DNA of 64,000 nt. Origin: Deltaproteobacteria bacterium. Its GTDB lineage: Bacteria > Myxococcota_A > Polyangia > Polyangiales > Houyiibacteriaceae. Made by a program: the position numbers and the translations under genes. Positions 43,434-52,162 of this stretch are shown in pieces (the first letter of the stretch is position 1; every line of letters begins with the position of its first letter). The notes under the pieces are model-generated. The model did not search any database. It worked only from the letters and a program-made list of their open reading frames with translations, and was not told the origin of the DNA. Where the stretch lies: positions 62,001-126,000 of the forward strand of contig JAEPMI010000013.1 in the NCBI GenBank assembly GCA_017644045.1. Reading direction: 5' to 3'.

Positions 43434-43603
43434 GCCTCGCACGGAGTCACGGAGTCACAGAGTTCACAGAGGAAGAAGAAGTTTGGAGTTGGTCCGGCTT
43501 CGTCCGCCAGCCGGCTGTACGTCGTCGCCGCCGCAACTCGACACCACTCCATTCACCTGTGTTTCCTCCGTGAACTCCGTGACTCCGTGACTCCGTGCGA
43601 GGC
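43434..43603. repeat. Long inverted repeat with CACGGAGT-type arms
   Basis: The only feature of the 282-base gap between the MlaF-like gene and the amidohydrolase. Two 41-base arms (43434-43474 and 43563-43603) are reverse complements with two mismatches and enclose an 88-base spacer. The arms themselves contain direct repeats of cacggagt. Similar arm motifs (acggagtcacggag) occur as dispersed intergenic repeats in several large high-GC genomes. The structure could fold into a very stable RNA, act as a bidirectional terminator, or be a miniature mobile element; no flanking target duplication is evident. Confidence 0.8.
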
Positions 43604-43680
43604 AAAGCTGAAACCGCCGGCACTGGGTAACGCCGGGTGAGTGGGTGACGTGGATGCGGGGGATTGGGTAGCGTGGCTGG

Positions 43681-44733
43681 ATGCCGCTGGGCTTCCCGAT
43701 CGTCGATCCGCACATCCATCTCTGGGACCCGGGGAGCACGCCTCGGGAGGTGACGCCGGCGGTGAAGCTCTTCGGCTGGAACGACCGTTTGCTCCGCGCG
43801 CTGGGTCCGCGGCTCTTCCCGAAGAGCGCCCTCGATTTCGTCGGGGTCATCGATCACGTGATGGCGCCCTACCTGCCGGGGACCTACCGCCGCGACACCG
43901 GCGGCTGGGCCGTGCGCGGGTACGTCTACGTCCAGGCCGGGTGGAAGGAGAAGGGCGCGCTCGGTCCGGTCGGCGAGACGCGCTGGGCGGAAGCGATCGG
44001 CGGCCGCGACATGCTCGGGATCGTCGGCGATGCACGGCTCTCGGACCCCGAGCTCGGCCACCTCCTCGACGCGCACCAGCAAGCGAGCGCGCGCTTCGTC
44101 GGCGTCCGCGACATGACCGCCCACGACGCGGACGCAGGGGTGATGGACTTCGACGCGCACCCCGGACGCATGGCGGACCCGGCCTGGCGGCGTGGCTTCG
44201 CCGAGCTCGGTCGCCGTGGGCTGACCTTCGACACCTGGATGTACAGCGAGCAGCTCGGCGAGCTGCGCGCGCTCCTACGCGATCACGAAGGCACCAAGGT
44301 CGTGCTCGATCATCTCGGCACACCGATCGGCGTGGGCGGTCCGTACGCGGGACAGGGGCAGTCCGCCGCCGATCGCGCGCGGCGCTTCGAGCGCTGGTCC
44401 GCCGACCTCGAGGCGCTCGCCGCGCACCCGAACCTCTGCGTGAAGGTCAGCGGCCTCACGATGCCCATTCTCGGCTGGCCCTTCGGCGAGAGGTCCTCGC
44501 CGCCGAGCGTGCGCCAGGTGGTCGATGCCCTCGGCCCGATGGTCGAGACCGCGCTGGCCCACTTCGGCGCCGACCGCTGCCTCTTCGCGTCGAACTTCCC
44601 GATGGACAAGGCGGTCCTCCCCTGGACCACGCTCTACGAGGCGTTCGCTCAGCTCACCGCGAGCCACGGCGAAGCGGTGCAGCGAAGGCTCTTCCATGAC
44701 AACGCCGTCGCCTTCTACGGCCTCGACGACTGA
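43681..44733 (+). CDS. Amidohydrolase 2 family metal-dependent hydrolase
   Basis: A 350-residue TIM-barrel hydrolase related to 2-pyrone-4,6-dicarboxylate lactonase, L-fuconolactonase and decarboxylases. The metal motif HIH is in PIVDPHIHLWD near the N-terminus; VVLDHLG provides the second conserved His, and FASNFPMD near the C-terminus carries the catalytic Asp region (the usual GSDWP variant). The substrate cannot be predicted. No good ribosome site precedes the ATG, but it is the only start that keeps the HxH strand complete. It stands alone in orientation, followed by a lipoprotein gene with its own promoter. Confidence 0.82.
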   Translation: MPLGFPIVDPHIHLWDPGSTPREVTPAVKLFGWNDRLLRALGPRLFPKSALDFVGVIDHVMAPYLPGTYRRDTGGWAVRGYVYVQAGWKEKGALGPVGETRWAEAIGGRDMLGIVGDARLSDPELGHLLDAHQQASARFVGVRDMTAHDADAGVMDFDAHPGRMADPAWRRGFAELGRRGLTFDTWMYSEQLGELRALLRDHEGTKVVLDHLGTPIGVGGPYAGQGQSAADRARRFERWSADLEALAAHPNLCVKVSGLTMPILGWPFGERSSPPSVRQVVDALGPMVETALAHFGADRCLFASNFPMDKAVLPWTTLYEAFAQLTASHGEAVQRRLFHDNAVAFYGLDD

Positions 44734-44760
44734 GGCCCTCGAGCTCGCCGCGTCCTCGAG

Positions 44761-44776
44761 TGTGACTTGTCGCACA
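44761..44776 (+). promoter_or_regulatory. CRP/FNR-like palindrome TGTGA-N6-GCACA
   Basis: One mismatch from the CRP consensus TGTGA-N6-TCACA. It overlaps the -35 element of the promoter proposed below, a position typical of repression or class II activation. Confidence 0.35.
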
Positions 44777-44795
44777 CATGAGGGAAGGCTATACC
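44767..44795 (+). promoter_or_regulatory. Candidate promoter giving a leaderless lipoprotein mRNA
   Basis: TTGTCG (44767-44772), a 17-base spacer and TATACC (44790-44795). Transcription would start at or next to the ATG at 44801, which fits the absence of a ribosome site there. Confidence 0.4.
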
Positions 44796-44800
44796 CAGAC

Positions 44801-45760
44801 ATGCGCTCGGCTGCGTTTTCGATGCTCCTCGTGAGCGCGGGATGGCTCGCGGGCTGCGGTTCCAGTCCGGGACCGGGTGACCCTCGAGATCTCGGGCCAT
44901 CGGATAGGTTCATCGCCGACAGGGACGCGACCGACGGGGATCGCGATGGGGATGGGACGCCGGACGAGCTCGACGGCTGCCCCGACGACTCGTCCAAGGT
45001 CGAGCCCGGCGAGTGCGGTTGTGGTGTGCCCGAAGGGACCTGCCCCATCGAGCACATCGGCACCACCGAGGCCTACGACCCCGACGGGCAGGAGGTGGTG
45101 ATCGAGCGCCCGAGCGCGAGCGCCGAGGGCGACTTGCTCGTGCTGATCCTCCACCGCACCGACGACGACCTCCCGCTCTTCGTCGACGGATGGACCCGCG
45201 TCGCCGAGTGCTACAAGGGCGACAACGCCCACGACTGCGGTACCGAGGCGACCTGCACGACGTGGCACGACGACCCTGCGTATTGCGCGGCCTTCGATGG
45301 CTCGGGCGATGGTCACGACCTCGCGCAGGCGGTGTTCTACCGAGTCGTCGGCGTGGGCGAGCCGACCGCGTACTCGTTCGACCTGAACCTCGACACCACC
45401 GGGGCGCCCGGCTGGGCGATCCTGACCGCGCTCCGCAATGCCGCCACCACCGATCCCGTTCGCGACTGGGCCGGCGTCGGCTGTGACCGCGACCTCAACA
45501 GCGTCTTCCCCTCGGTCGACGGAGTGGCGGGGGACATGGTCCTCCTCTCCCAGTCCTTCGACGACCCCACCGCCTCCGAGAGCTTCACCGCGCCGCCGGG
45601 CACCGAGCTGCTCGGCTACGTGAGCATGAGCGACGAAGCCGGCTTCCTCTTCGGCGGCATCCTCGGCGCGACCGGCGCGACCGGCCCGATGGAGACCGGC
45701 GGCCCCGGCGGCCCCGGCTGCAAGGACGCTCTGATCTCCCTGACCGTTATTCCTCGCTAG
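44801..45760 (+). CDS. Lipoprotein with Ca-binding-type repeat and collagen-like tail
   Basis: A 319-residue lipoprotein. The signal peptide ends with the lipobox LAGC. Residues about 40-70 resemble a thrombospondin type-3/Ca-binding repeat (DGDRDGDGTPDELDGC) followed by a Cys cluster (GECGCG). The main part is a beta-sandwich-like domain (about 85-290), and the C-terminus has a short Gly-rich run (GATGATGP, GGPGGPG). Function is unknown; surface display is likely. The frame is continued from an upstream shadow, but the signal peptide fixes the start. Its stop and that of the convergent gene share the tetranucleotide CTAG. Confidence 0.75.
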   Translation: MRSAAFSMLLVSAGWLAGCGSSPGPGDPRDLGPSDRFIADRDATDGDRDGDGTPDELDGCPDDSSKVEPGECGCGVPEGTCPIEHIGTTEAYDPDGQEVVIERPSASAEGDLLVLILHRTDDDLPLFVDGWTRVAECYKGDNAHDCGTEATCTTWHDDPAYCAAFDGSGDGHDLAQAVFYRVVGVGEPTAYSFDLNLDTTGAPGWAILTALRNAATTDPVRDWAGVGCDRDLNSVFPSVDGVAGDMVLLSQSFDDPTASESFTAPPGTELLGYVSMSDEAGFLFGGILGATGATGPMETGGPGGPGCKDALISLTVIPR

Positions 45761-46161
45761 CCGGTCGCCGACTCGTTCAGGAGCGACATCACGAACGCGT
45801 CGAACGACGTCGCGAGGAGTGGCTGATCGCCGACGTCGTGGTCGGTGAGGAAGACGCGGCCGTCGTCCGCGAGCCAGATCGGGTTTCCCCGCCCGTCGTC
45901 CGAGATGACGATCGCCGACGCCGGAAGCTCCCATCCCGTACGGCGAAAGAACGCGGTCTGCGCGGCGATGGTGTCGTCGACTCCCATGACCTCGGAGGTG
46001 CGGAGACCGTAGACGGGTTGGCTGCCCACCATGGCCCCACCGAAGCGGAGCACGAACTCGCGGTAGCTCTTCGGGAGCGGCACCCCGAGCTGCTGCTCGA
46101 GCGCGTCGACCTCGGCCTCGCTCACCGAGTCGGCGGCGAGGATCGGGTACGCCGCGAACAA
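45757..46161 (-). CDS. SMI1/KNR4 (SUKH) family protein
   Basis: A 134-residue protein with the SUKH fold: EVDALEQQLGVPLPKSYREFVLRFGGA at the N-terminus, VYGLRTSEVM in the middle and IWLADDGRVFLTDHDVGDQ near the end. In bacteria SUKH proteins are often immunity proteins against contact-delivered toxins, but no toxin gene is adjacent. The start is unclear: no ATG exists in frame. Options are TTG at 46161 (chosen, with GAGG just upstream), GTG at 46125, or CTG at 46206, which would overlap the MFS stop in a CTGA arrangement and give a longer, plausible N-terminus. Its own stop overlaps that of the convergent lipoprotein gene. Confidence 0.75.
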   Translation of the reverse strand: MFAAYPILAADSVSEAEVDALEQQLGVPLPKSYREFVLRFGGAMVGSQPVYGLRTSEVMGVDDTIAAQTAFFRRTGWELPASAIVISDDGRGNPIWLADDGRVFLTDHDVGDQPLLATSFDAFVMSLLNESATG

Positions 46162-46202
46162 CGCCTCGAGCTCGGCGAGCGTGTCCCCATCGAGCCCCTC
46201 GG

Positions 46203-47453
46203 TCAGTGGACGGCCATGGAGGTGTCTTCGAGCTCGCGGCCGGTGGTCTCGGGGAGGAGCAGGTACACCAGGCCGATGGCGGCGAAGTTGAAGAGGGCGG
46301 TGGACGCGACGACCGGGCCGAGGACGCCGGTCTGGGCGACGATCAGGCCGACCACGTAGGGGCCGGCGACGTAGCCGAGGCGGCCGAGGAGGTTGTTGGA
46401 CCACGCGAACCCCGCGCCGCGCCACTTGGTGGGGAAGAGCTCGGACGAGTAGGCGTTGAGGATCGGCAGGTACGCGCTCGCGGAGAAGATGCCGAAAATG
46501 AGCGCGGTGGTGAGCGGAATGAAGCCATGCAGCGTGTAGCAGCCGACCAGGCCGAAGCCGCCGACGGTGAAGACGACCGCGGCGCCCTTCCGCCGACCGA
46601 CCTGGTCGATGAGCCAGCCGACCGCGAAGAGCAGCGGCATGGCGCCCACCGCCGCGATGCTGATGGCGAGACCGACCTCGCCATCGGTGAGGCCGCGCTC
46701 GTTGACCGCGAAGTCCTTCCAGAAGGCCACCGCGTTCTGCGCCGGGATGTAGGCCACGAACCAGATGACCGCGAGCGCGATGATCCGCTTGGCATAGGGC
46801 GTCTTCCAGATCGCGAAGAGGTGCTCGGTCGTCTCGCCGGACTCCTTGGCCTGCGTGAAGCGCTCGGTCTCCTTCAGGTTCCGGCGCGCGAACGCGAGGA
46901 TCACCAAGGGGACGACCGCGACGAAGTACACGCTCCGCCAGCCGTACTCGGTCTTCAGCAGGAGCGGCACGACACCCGCGCAGAAGATCGACCCCAGGCT
47001 CGAGCACGCCTGGACCACGCCGATCGCGAAGCCGCGGCGACTGGCCGGGAACTCCTCGGCGGCGATCATCATGGAGACGGCCCACTCGCCCAGCAGGAAG
47101 ATCCGCGCGACGAGCTGGAGCCCGATGAAGCTGTAGACGTCGGGCGCGAAGCCGCTCGCGAAGGTCGCGATCGTGTAGCCGGCGATGGTGATCGTCAGCA
47201 CCCGGGCGCGGCCCCAGACGTCTGCGCGGCGGACGATCCAGAACGCGAGGATCGTGCCGATGTTGATCGTCCCGACGATGTAGCCGCCGCTCTCGACGGG
47301 CAGGCCCATGTCGTCGCGGAGGTTCGGGAGGATCTGGGCGAGCGCGAGGAAGTCGTAGCCTTCGAAGAAGGTCGCCACGCTCAGGAAGAGCAGCAGCCGC
47401 CGCTGGTACGACGTGAGCTTCTCCTTCGCGGGTTTGTCGCCGTCGCTCGCCAT
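46203..47453 (-). CDS. Major facilitator superfamily transporter
   Basis: A 416-residue inner-membrane transporter with twelve hydrophobic segments. After a hydrophilic N-terminus, FFEGYDFLALAQILPNL is the TM1 region typical of the aromatic-acid/sugar-porter-like MFS groups (the Asp in GYD is conserved in AAHS transporters). The loop 2-3 motif appears as RRADVWGRARVL, and the second half has VGWLIDQVGRRKG at the equivalent position. The C-terminus carries LPETTGRELE, the sugar-porter-type PETKG variant. Substrate unknown. It is followed directly by the SUKH gene on the same strand. Confidence 0.87.
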   Translation of the reverse strand: MASDGDKPAKEKLTSYQRRLLLFLSVATFFEGYDFLALAQILPNLRDDMGLPVESGGYIVGTINIGTILAFWIVRRADVWGRARVLTITIAGYTIATFASGFAPDVYSFIGLQLVARIFLLGEWAVSMMIAAEEFPASRRGFAIGVVQACSSLGSIFCAGVVPLLLKTEYGWRSVYFVAVVPLVILAFARRNLKETERFTQAKESGETTEHLFAIWKTPYAKRIIALAVIWFVAYIPAQNAVAFWKDFAVNERGLTDGEVGLAISIAAVGAMPLLFAVGWLIDQVGRRKGAAVVFTVGGFGLVGCYTLHGFIPLTTALIFGIFSASAYLPILNAYSSELFPTKWRGAGFAWSNNLLGRLGYVAGPYVVGLIVAQTGVLGPVVASTALFNFAAIGLVYLLLPETTGRELEDTSMAVH

Positions 47454-47517
47454 GGTCGGGGGACACTACCGCCTCCTCCCGGGCGTGTCAGCGTCGGCGG
47501 CGTGACGGTGTTCGGAG

Positions 47518-48159
47518 CTACTCGGCGAGGACGGCGTCGAGGGCCGCGCGGATGTTGGGCAGGCCGGTCTCGGTCCCGTCGAGGGCGAGTCGGATCTGGC
47601 CACGGGCGTCGAGGACGAAGGTCGTCGGCACCGAGCTGCGGACGAGGTAGGGCGTGACCTGCACCGTGTCGGTCATCAGGGTCTCGATGCCGTCGGTGCC
47701 GAACCGCTCCACCCAGTCGCGACACTCCGAGGGCTCGATGGGGCCGTACTCGGAGTCCTCGAAGAGGATCTGCACCACGCGTACGGCGTCGCCGTAGCGC
47801 TCGACGATCTCGGATTGGAGCTGGGCGGTCTCTTCGAAGCAGGGCACGCACCATCCGGCGGCGAAATTCACGACGGTCGCCCGTGCGTCGCAGTCGCCGT
47901 AGAGGTCGCGCGCAGTCCCATCGCAGTCGTCGAAGCGGAAGGGCTCGAGCGCGTCGCCGACGTCGGTGCCGTAGGGTCGCTCCGGCACTCGCTCGGGACA
48001 GGGGCCCAGATCGACTGGAACTGGCGGCCCGAGGTCGAGACCTCCATCGACGCCGAGGTCGACCACGCTGGCGTCGACGGAGGGCGGCGGCGGCAATGGA
48101 TCACCGCAGCCCAACACGAGCCACGTCGCGAGGGTCAGCCGTGCTCGGGGAAGGGCCAC
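47518..48159 (-). CDS. Thioredoxin-like (TlpA/ResA type) lipoprotein
   Basis: A 213-residue lipoprotein. The lipobox VLGC at about residue 18 is followed by a Pro/Asp-rich linker. The thioredoxin fold (about 80-210) has the redox motif GWCVPC with FEE after it, the cis-Pro region SVPTTFVLD, and the strand RATVVNFAAGW. Such proteins exchange thiols at the outer face of the membrane, for example in cytochrome c assembly or repair of oxidised proteins. The target is not indicated by neighbours; the di-heme protein encoded at the start of the window is one of several possible clients. Confidence 0.85.
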   Translation of the reverse strand: MALPRARLTLATWLVLGCGDPLPPPPSVDASVVDLGVDGGLDLGPPVPVDLGPCPERVPERPYGTDVGDALEPFRFDDCDGTARDLYGDCDARATVVNFAAGWCVPCFEETAQLQSEIVERYGDAVRVVQILFEDSEYGPIEPSECRDWVERFGTDGIETLMTDTVQVTPYLVRSSVPTTFVLDARGQIRLALDGTETGLPNIRAALDAVLAE

Positions 48160-48241
48160 ACCGATACGATAGCGCGGCCGGGCCCAGATCCCGTCATTCG
48201 CCTCAGCGCACCCGTGGGACCGTCGGGCCGCTCGGCAACGC

Positions 48242-49732
48242 TCAGTCGTAGCGGGCCGTCAGGCGGAACTTGGGGTCGGCGACCTCCTCGGTCTTCGTCG
48301 TGCGCTTCTTCATCGCGGCGTTCGTGACCGAGATCTTTCGGTGCTCGTCGGTGGTCTCCACGGCCCCGAAGGTCAGGAAGGGGTGGGACCGCCCCGCGGC
48401 GTCGACGGCTAGGAAGTGGTCCTTCCGCTTGGAGACCGTCTTCCGCGGACCATAGCCGCCGTACACGAGCGCCGCCGTCGTGAGCGGGCCGGAGGCCACG
48501 AGCCACAGAGCGTTTCGTTCCTTGGCGAAGGCGAACCCGAAGCGCGCCTCCAGGTCCGACCAGAAGGCCTTCGCGTAGGGGGCGAGCTTCTTCTTCGTCT
48601 CGTCGAGCGCGAGGTCGACGTCGATGGCCGCTCGCTCGGCGCTCGCCGTCGCGATGGCGATGCCCACGAAGAGCGCGTGCGAGGAAGCGCCGACCGCGCC
48701 CTCTGCGACGACCGAGAGCGGGCTCTCGTCGAGCGCTTCGATGAAGTCGGCGAGCGCGGCTGCGCGGACCACCTCGTCGCGCCCTCCGAGGTCCACGCGC
48801 ACGCGTCGGCCGAAGAGCAAGGTTGCCAGCGACTCCGTGCTAGAGAAGCCGATCGTGTCCCGGACGAGTCGCGGGGTGTCGCCGTCTTCCGCGCCGCCCA
48901 GCTCCGCGACGAGCCACTCCCGGCCCTTCTTGCTCCGCGCGTAGTCGGCGACGGACATGGTGTGCTTGAAGTCCTTCCAGTCGTAGGGGCTGTAGCCCAC
49001 GGGGTCGGTGGCGTTCGCCCCTCGCTCGAGCAGCCAGAGCGCGAGCTCGCGATGGTTCCGGTAGGTGGCTTCGGCGAGCGCGCTCCACCCTTCGGTCTCG
49101 ATCGCGACCCCGGCATCGACCAGGAGCTCGACGCGCTGGAGGGCGACCGGCTTCTTCGTGCTCGCCGCGAGGACCAGGAGCTCCTTGGTCTCCGCCGGCC
49201 GAAGCCCGGCGTCGAGGAGCGCTCGCAGGACCTCCACGCTTCGCGCTTCGCCCCCGCTCGGTCCCGACATCGCTTTCGTGAGCAGCTGGTACGGCTCGAG
49301 GGTGAACGTCGGCCGTTGGGCGAGACACCAGGCCAGCACGTCGGGGTCGGCCGAGAGCTCGTGCTCGATGCGCGAGGCGACCACCGCCGGATCGAGCTCG
49401 GACGCTTCGACGATGGACTCGACCAGCGCGCGTGAGCAGCGTCGCAGGACGACCCGCTGCAGCTCCTCGGTCGCCAGCAGATCGAAGCCAGCGGCCAGGA
49501 AGCGGCGAGCGGGCTCGTCCCCGCCGCCGTTGTTGATCAACACGACCAGCTGTTCGCTCGACGGTCGCGCGCCGCGGTCGAGCAGCAGCTCGAGCTCGGG
49601 CATGAGGTCGTTCTCGACCACGAAGCGCAGCGGCCACTGGCTGATCTCGGCCGTGTCGAAGGCATCGTCCGGCAGCTGCCGGAGCTCGTCCACCCGCGCA
49701 CCCTCTTGGAGCGCGCTCATCACTCGGCTCAT
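48242..49732 (-). CDS. Ankyrin-repeat-like protein, unknown function
   Basis: A 496-residue cytosolic protein. The first 270 residues contain ankyrin-like helical repeats (for example LELLLDRGARP, LRALLDAGLRP, ALAEATYRNHRELALWLLERGANATD). The C-terminal 200 residues form a separate domain I do not recognise, with DSLSVVAEGAVGA and a basic tail ending LTARYD. No signal peptide. Two ATG starts (49732 and 49720) are possible. It is not obviously in an operon; 109 bases separate it from the divergent-side lipoprotein gene. Confidence 0.65.
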   Translation of the reverse strand: MSRVMSALQEGARVDELRQLPDDAFDTAEISQWPLRFVVENDLMPELELLLDRGARPSSEQLVVLINNGGGDEPARRFLAAGFDLLATEELQRVVLRRCSRALVESIVEASELDPAVVASRIEHELSADPDVLAWCLAQRPTFTLEPYQLLTKAMSGPSGGEARSVEVLRALLDAGLRPAETKELLVLAASTKKPVALQRVELLVDAGVAIETEGWSALAEATYRNHRELALWLLERGANATDPVGYSPYDWKDFKHTMSVADYARSKKGREWLVAELGGAEDGDTPRLVRDTIGFSSTESLATLLFGRRVRVDLGGRDEVVRAAALADFIEALDESPLSVVAEGAVGASSHALFVGIAIATASAERAAIDVDLALDETKKKLAPYAKAFWSDLEARFGFAFAKERNALWLVASGPLTTAALVYGGYGPRKTVSKRKDHFLAVDAAGRSHPFLTFGAVETTDEHRKISVTNAAMKKRTTKTEEVADPKFRLTARYD

Positions 49733-49837
49733 CGTTCGGTCTCCAGCTTCGTTCGCATGGAGACTTGGTACCGTCTCGCGACGGAGGGCTACCTCGGTGG
49801 CGGGATTGGTCGCAGAGGTGTCACGAAACGGGGTAGC

Positions 49838-51100
49838 TCACCGCAGCTCGGTCGCGGTGACCTGGCGGATCCAGACGATCATGTCGAGACGCTCGGCGGG
49901 AACGAACGCCGTGGTCCAGCCCGTCCGCGCGACCACGGTGAAGTCGATCCGAGTGCTCTCGGTCGAGAGCAGGAACGCCGGCGCGTCCGTCAGCGGGTCG
50001 AACGAGCCCTCGAGCAGGAACGCGGTGTCGGGATAGGGCGCCGTCCGCCCGGTGCGGAAGTCGGTGCGCTCGCCCGCGCGGTAGAGCTGACCGATCACGG
50101 CGAACTCGTCGGGGTAGGCCTCGTCGATGAAGGTGCCGAGTGACAGGATCTCCTCGCCGGTCACGGGGTCGCGGCCGACGAGGGCGCCACGACCGCAGTG
50201 CTCGTTGTGCCCGATCACCACGGCGCGGTTCTCGTCGCCGACCACGTCCAGGAGGTTGGCGACCATGGCGGGTTCGCGCACCGCGCTGCCCGCCGAGAAG
50301 TCGTCGTCTTCGTAGTGGAAGAGGAAGCGCTGGCCGGCGGCCATGTTGCGGGCGTTGCGCAGCCCGCGCTCGGTCTCGAGAGCGCCGACCTGCTCTTCCA
50401 GGCCCGAACGGTCGGACTCGATCGCGCTCACGATCGCGTCGCACGCCTCGGCGGCGGTGAGGCGATCGTCCGGTCGGTCGTCGAGGCAGAGCTCCGAATC
50501 CGTGACCGTCAGCTCGGCGGTCTCGAGGAAGCCCTGCAGATCGGCGATCGCGATCGCCGGGCGAATGGCGATGTCCATTCCGATGACGTGCAGCGGCTCC
50601 CCGGACGCCTCGGCGAGGTCGCGGAGCCTGCGGATGAAGGCCTCCAGCGCGGTGGATCCGCCCAGGGTGCCTCGGAGCGCGCTCATCCCCGCCTGGAGCG
50701 CGTCTTCGTCGCCGGTGCGCACGAAGTCGTCGAAGCGGTCGCCGACCGAGCCGCCGGTCTCGAGCACCACGGCGTCGAGCCCGCTCGTCGCCGCGAAGTG
50801 TGCGGTGAGCAGCCCGTGAACGGCCCAGCTCTCCGCGACGCCGTGATCGTTCTCGCCGAGGCAGGTGATCCGTGCCGGAGCCTCGAAGCCCTGGAGCGCG
50901 CAGCTCCACTCGTCCTCGTCATCGAGCGATGGGAGCGGGACGCCCTCGAGGAGAGAGCCGACGGCACAGGCCGGACCGCCATCAATCCCGGCGTCCGCCT
51001 CGGGGAGCGCCATGTCGGCGAGCGAGGCGTCGACAGGGGGCATGGCGTCGTCTCCGCAACCCAGGAGGAGTCCGAACACGACGAAGGCGGGAAAGCGCAT
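49838..51100 (-). CDS. Erythromycin-esterase-like lipoprotein
   Basis: A 420-residue lipoprotein with lipobox LLGC at about residue 15. The body resembles the erythromycin esterase family: ITCLGENDHGVAESW near residue 80 (compare LGEatHG with the catalytic His), LDAVVLETGG, HVIGMDI, and VVIGHNEHCGRG near residue 290 (the second catalytic His region, usually WAHNxH). Family members hydrolyse macrolides or have unknown hydrolytic roles, and most are cytosolic. Being a lipoprotein, this one would act outside the inner membrane. Start at 51100 is fixed by the signal peptide; the longer frame to 51184 is an artefact. Confidence 0.8.
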   Translation of the reverse strand: MRFPAFVVFGLLLGCGDDAMPPVDASLADMALPEADAGIDGGPACAVGSLLEGVPLPSLDDEDEWSCALQGFEAPARITCLGENDHGVAESWAVHGLLTAHFAATSGLDAVVLETGGSVGDRFDDFVRTGDEDALQAGMSALRGTLGGSTALEAFIRRLRDLAEASGEPLHVIGMDIAIRPAIAIADLQGFLETAELTVTDSELCLDDRPDDRLTAAEACDAIVSAIESDRSGLEEQVGALETERGLRNARNMAAGQRFLFHYEDDDFSAGSAVREPAMVANLLDVVGDENRAVVIGHNEHCGRGALVGRDPVTGEEILSLGTFIDEAYPDEFAVIGQLYRAGERTDFRTGRTAPYPDTAFLLEGSFDPLTDAPAFLLSTESTRIDFTVVARTGWTTAFVPAERLDMIVWIRQVTATELR

Positions 51101-51214
51101 CCCACATCCAAGCACACACCCCGCCGGGGGCCATGCGGTGGCGCCAAATGGGTGCGAGATGGCGGGAACCGAGGTCGTGATCACACCGCGCCGGGCTCGA
51201 GGCGATCAGAGTCG

Positions 51215-51853
51215 TCAGCGCTGGCCGATGCCGAGGCCGACGGTGACCCGGTGGTCGGGGAAGGTCAGCGTGTCCATGAAGAGCGCGGCGTGGAGGAAGA
51301 GCTTGCGGTGCACGTGCGCGCGCAGGCCGATCTTCGGGCCGATGGCCGGTCGTCGGCCGCGGAGCTCGAGCCCGTCGACGTTCAGCTCGACGATCGCGCG
51401 GGACCAGACGCCGCGCGCGACGGCGTAGATCGTCAGGTCGCCGAAGCGGTGGCTGAGGCCGAGCTCGCCGGACCAGGAGAAGACGTGAACGCCCTCGACG
51501 ATCGCGCCGCCGAGGCCGGCGATGACCGGCGGCTCGCCACCGAAGGTCGTGCCGTAGCCGAGCCGGACCGCGCCGGTGAGCCAGTCGCCCGCATAGGCGA
51601 CGGCGACGCTGCCGCCAGCGAGCGTGACCCGGTCCAGGCTCAGCGCTGCGCCCGACATCTGCAGCCCGGCGTAGGGGTCTTCGAACTCGACGTGGCCCCA
51701 GGTCATCGGACCGATGCTCATGTCGAAGGTCGCGACCAGGGGCTCCGGCCAGTGGTCGACCTGCGGCTCCGGCGTGCGCGGACTCGCCGATGCCGGGCTC
51801 GTGAACGCCGCGCCGGCGATCAGGAGCGCAGCGACGACGAGGGAGCCTTTCAT
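51215..51853 (-). CDS. Putative outer-membrane beta-barrel protein
   Basis: A 212-residue exported protein with signal peptide ending PASAS (about residue 24). The remainder has alternating hydrophobic strands with Gly turns (AVRLGYGTTFGG, LGLSHRFGDLTIYAVARG, VTVGLGIGQ), typical of a small 8-strand outer-membrane barrel, although it ends in Arg rather than an aromatic. A GGAG site stands close to the ATG. Function unknown. It follows the small 69-residue gene on the same strand. Confidence 0.65.
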   Translation of the reverse strand: MKGSLVVAALLIAGAAFTSPASASPRTPEPQVDHWPEPLVATFDMSIGPMTWGHVEFEDPYAGLQMSGAALSLDRVTLAGGSVAVAYAGDWLTGAVRLGYGTTFGGEPPVIAGLGGAIVEGVHVFSWSGELGLSHRFGDLTIYAVARGVWSRAIVELNVDGLELRGRRPAIGPKIGLRAHVHRKLFLHAALFMDTLTFPDHRVTVGLGIGQR

Positions 51854-51902
51854 GGCTCCACAGCTTACGGGGAATTGGGTTCGGATGCCCCTCCGGTGCC
51901 GA

Positions 51903-52112
51903 TCATCCCTTGCGGATGAGGGCTGCCAGCGCGGGACCTTCGAGCTCTTCGTTGTCGGCGACCGCGCAGCTCACCATGGCCAGGTCCGCGAGCGCCGCGA
52001 GGGCCGTGGCGCGACTCTCGCCGTGGAGTGCGCCCGGGTTCGCGCTGAGGTAGGCCGCGGCCAGGTCCTTGAAGAGGTAGACGCGGTTCTCGATGGTGCT
52101 CTCGTCGGCCAT
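51903..52112 (-). CDS. Small hypothetical protein (69 residues)
   Basis: No family recognised. The product is 69 residues, acidic, and predicted to be two or three helices (LFKDLAAAYLSA, ALAALADLAMVSC). I accept it because codon third positions are almost all G/C, as in real genes here, and because the overlapping longer frame in another phase lacks that bias. A ribosome site is not obvious. It lies between the barrel protein and the next hypothetical on the same strand. Confidence 0.55.
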   Translation of the reverse strand: MADESTIENRVYLFKDLAAAYLSANPGALHGESRATALAALADLAMVSCAVADNEELEGPALAALIRKG

Positions 52113-52162
52113 GGGCCCATGGTGCCCGGTCGGGACGCGGTTCGCGAGCAGCTGCCCTCGGC

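Noticed and set aside
43434-43603. CRISPR-like array from the repeated cacggagt units
   Set aside because: The units are arranged as one inverted repeat with a single spacer, not as regularly spaced direct repeats, and no cas gene is near.
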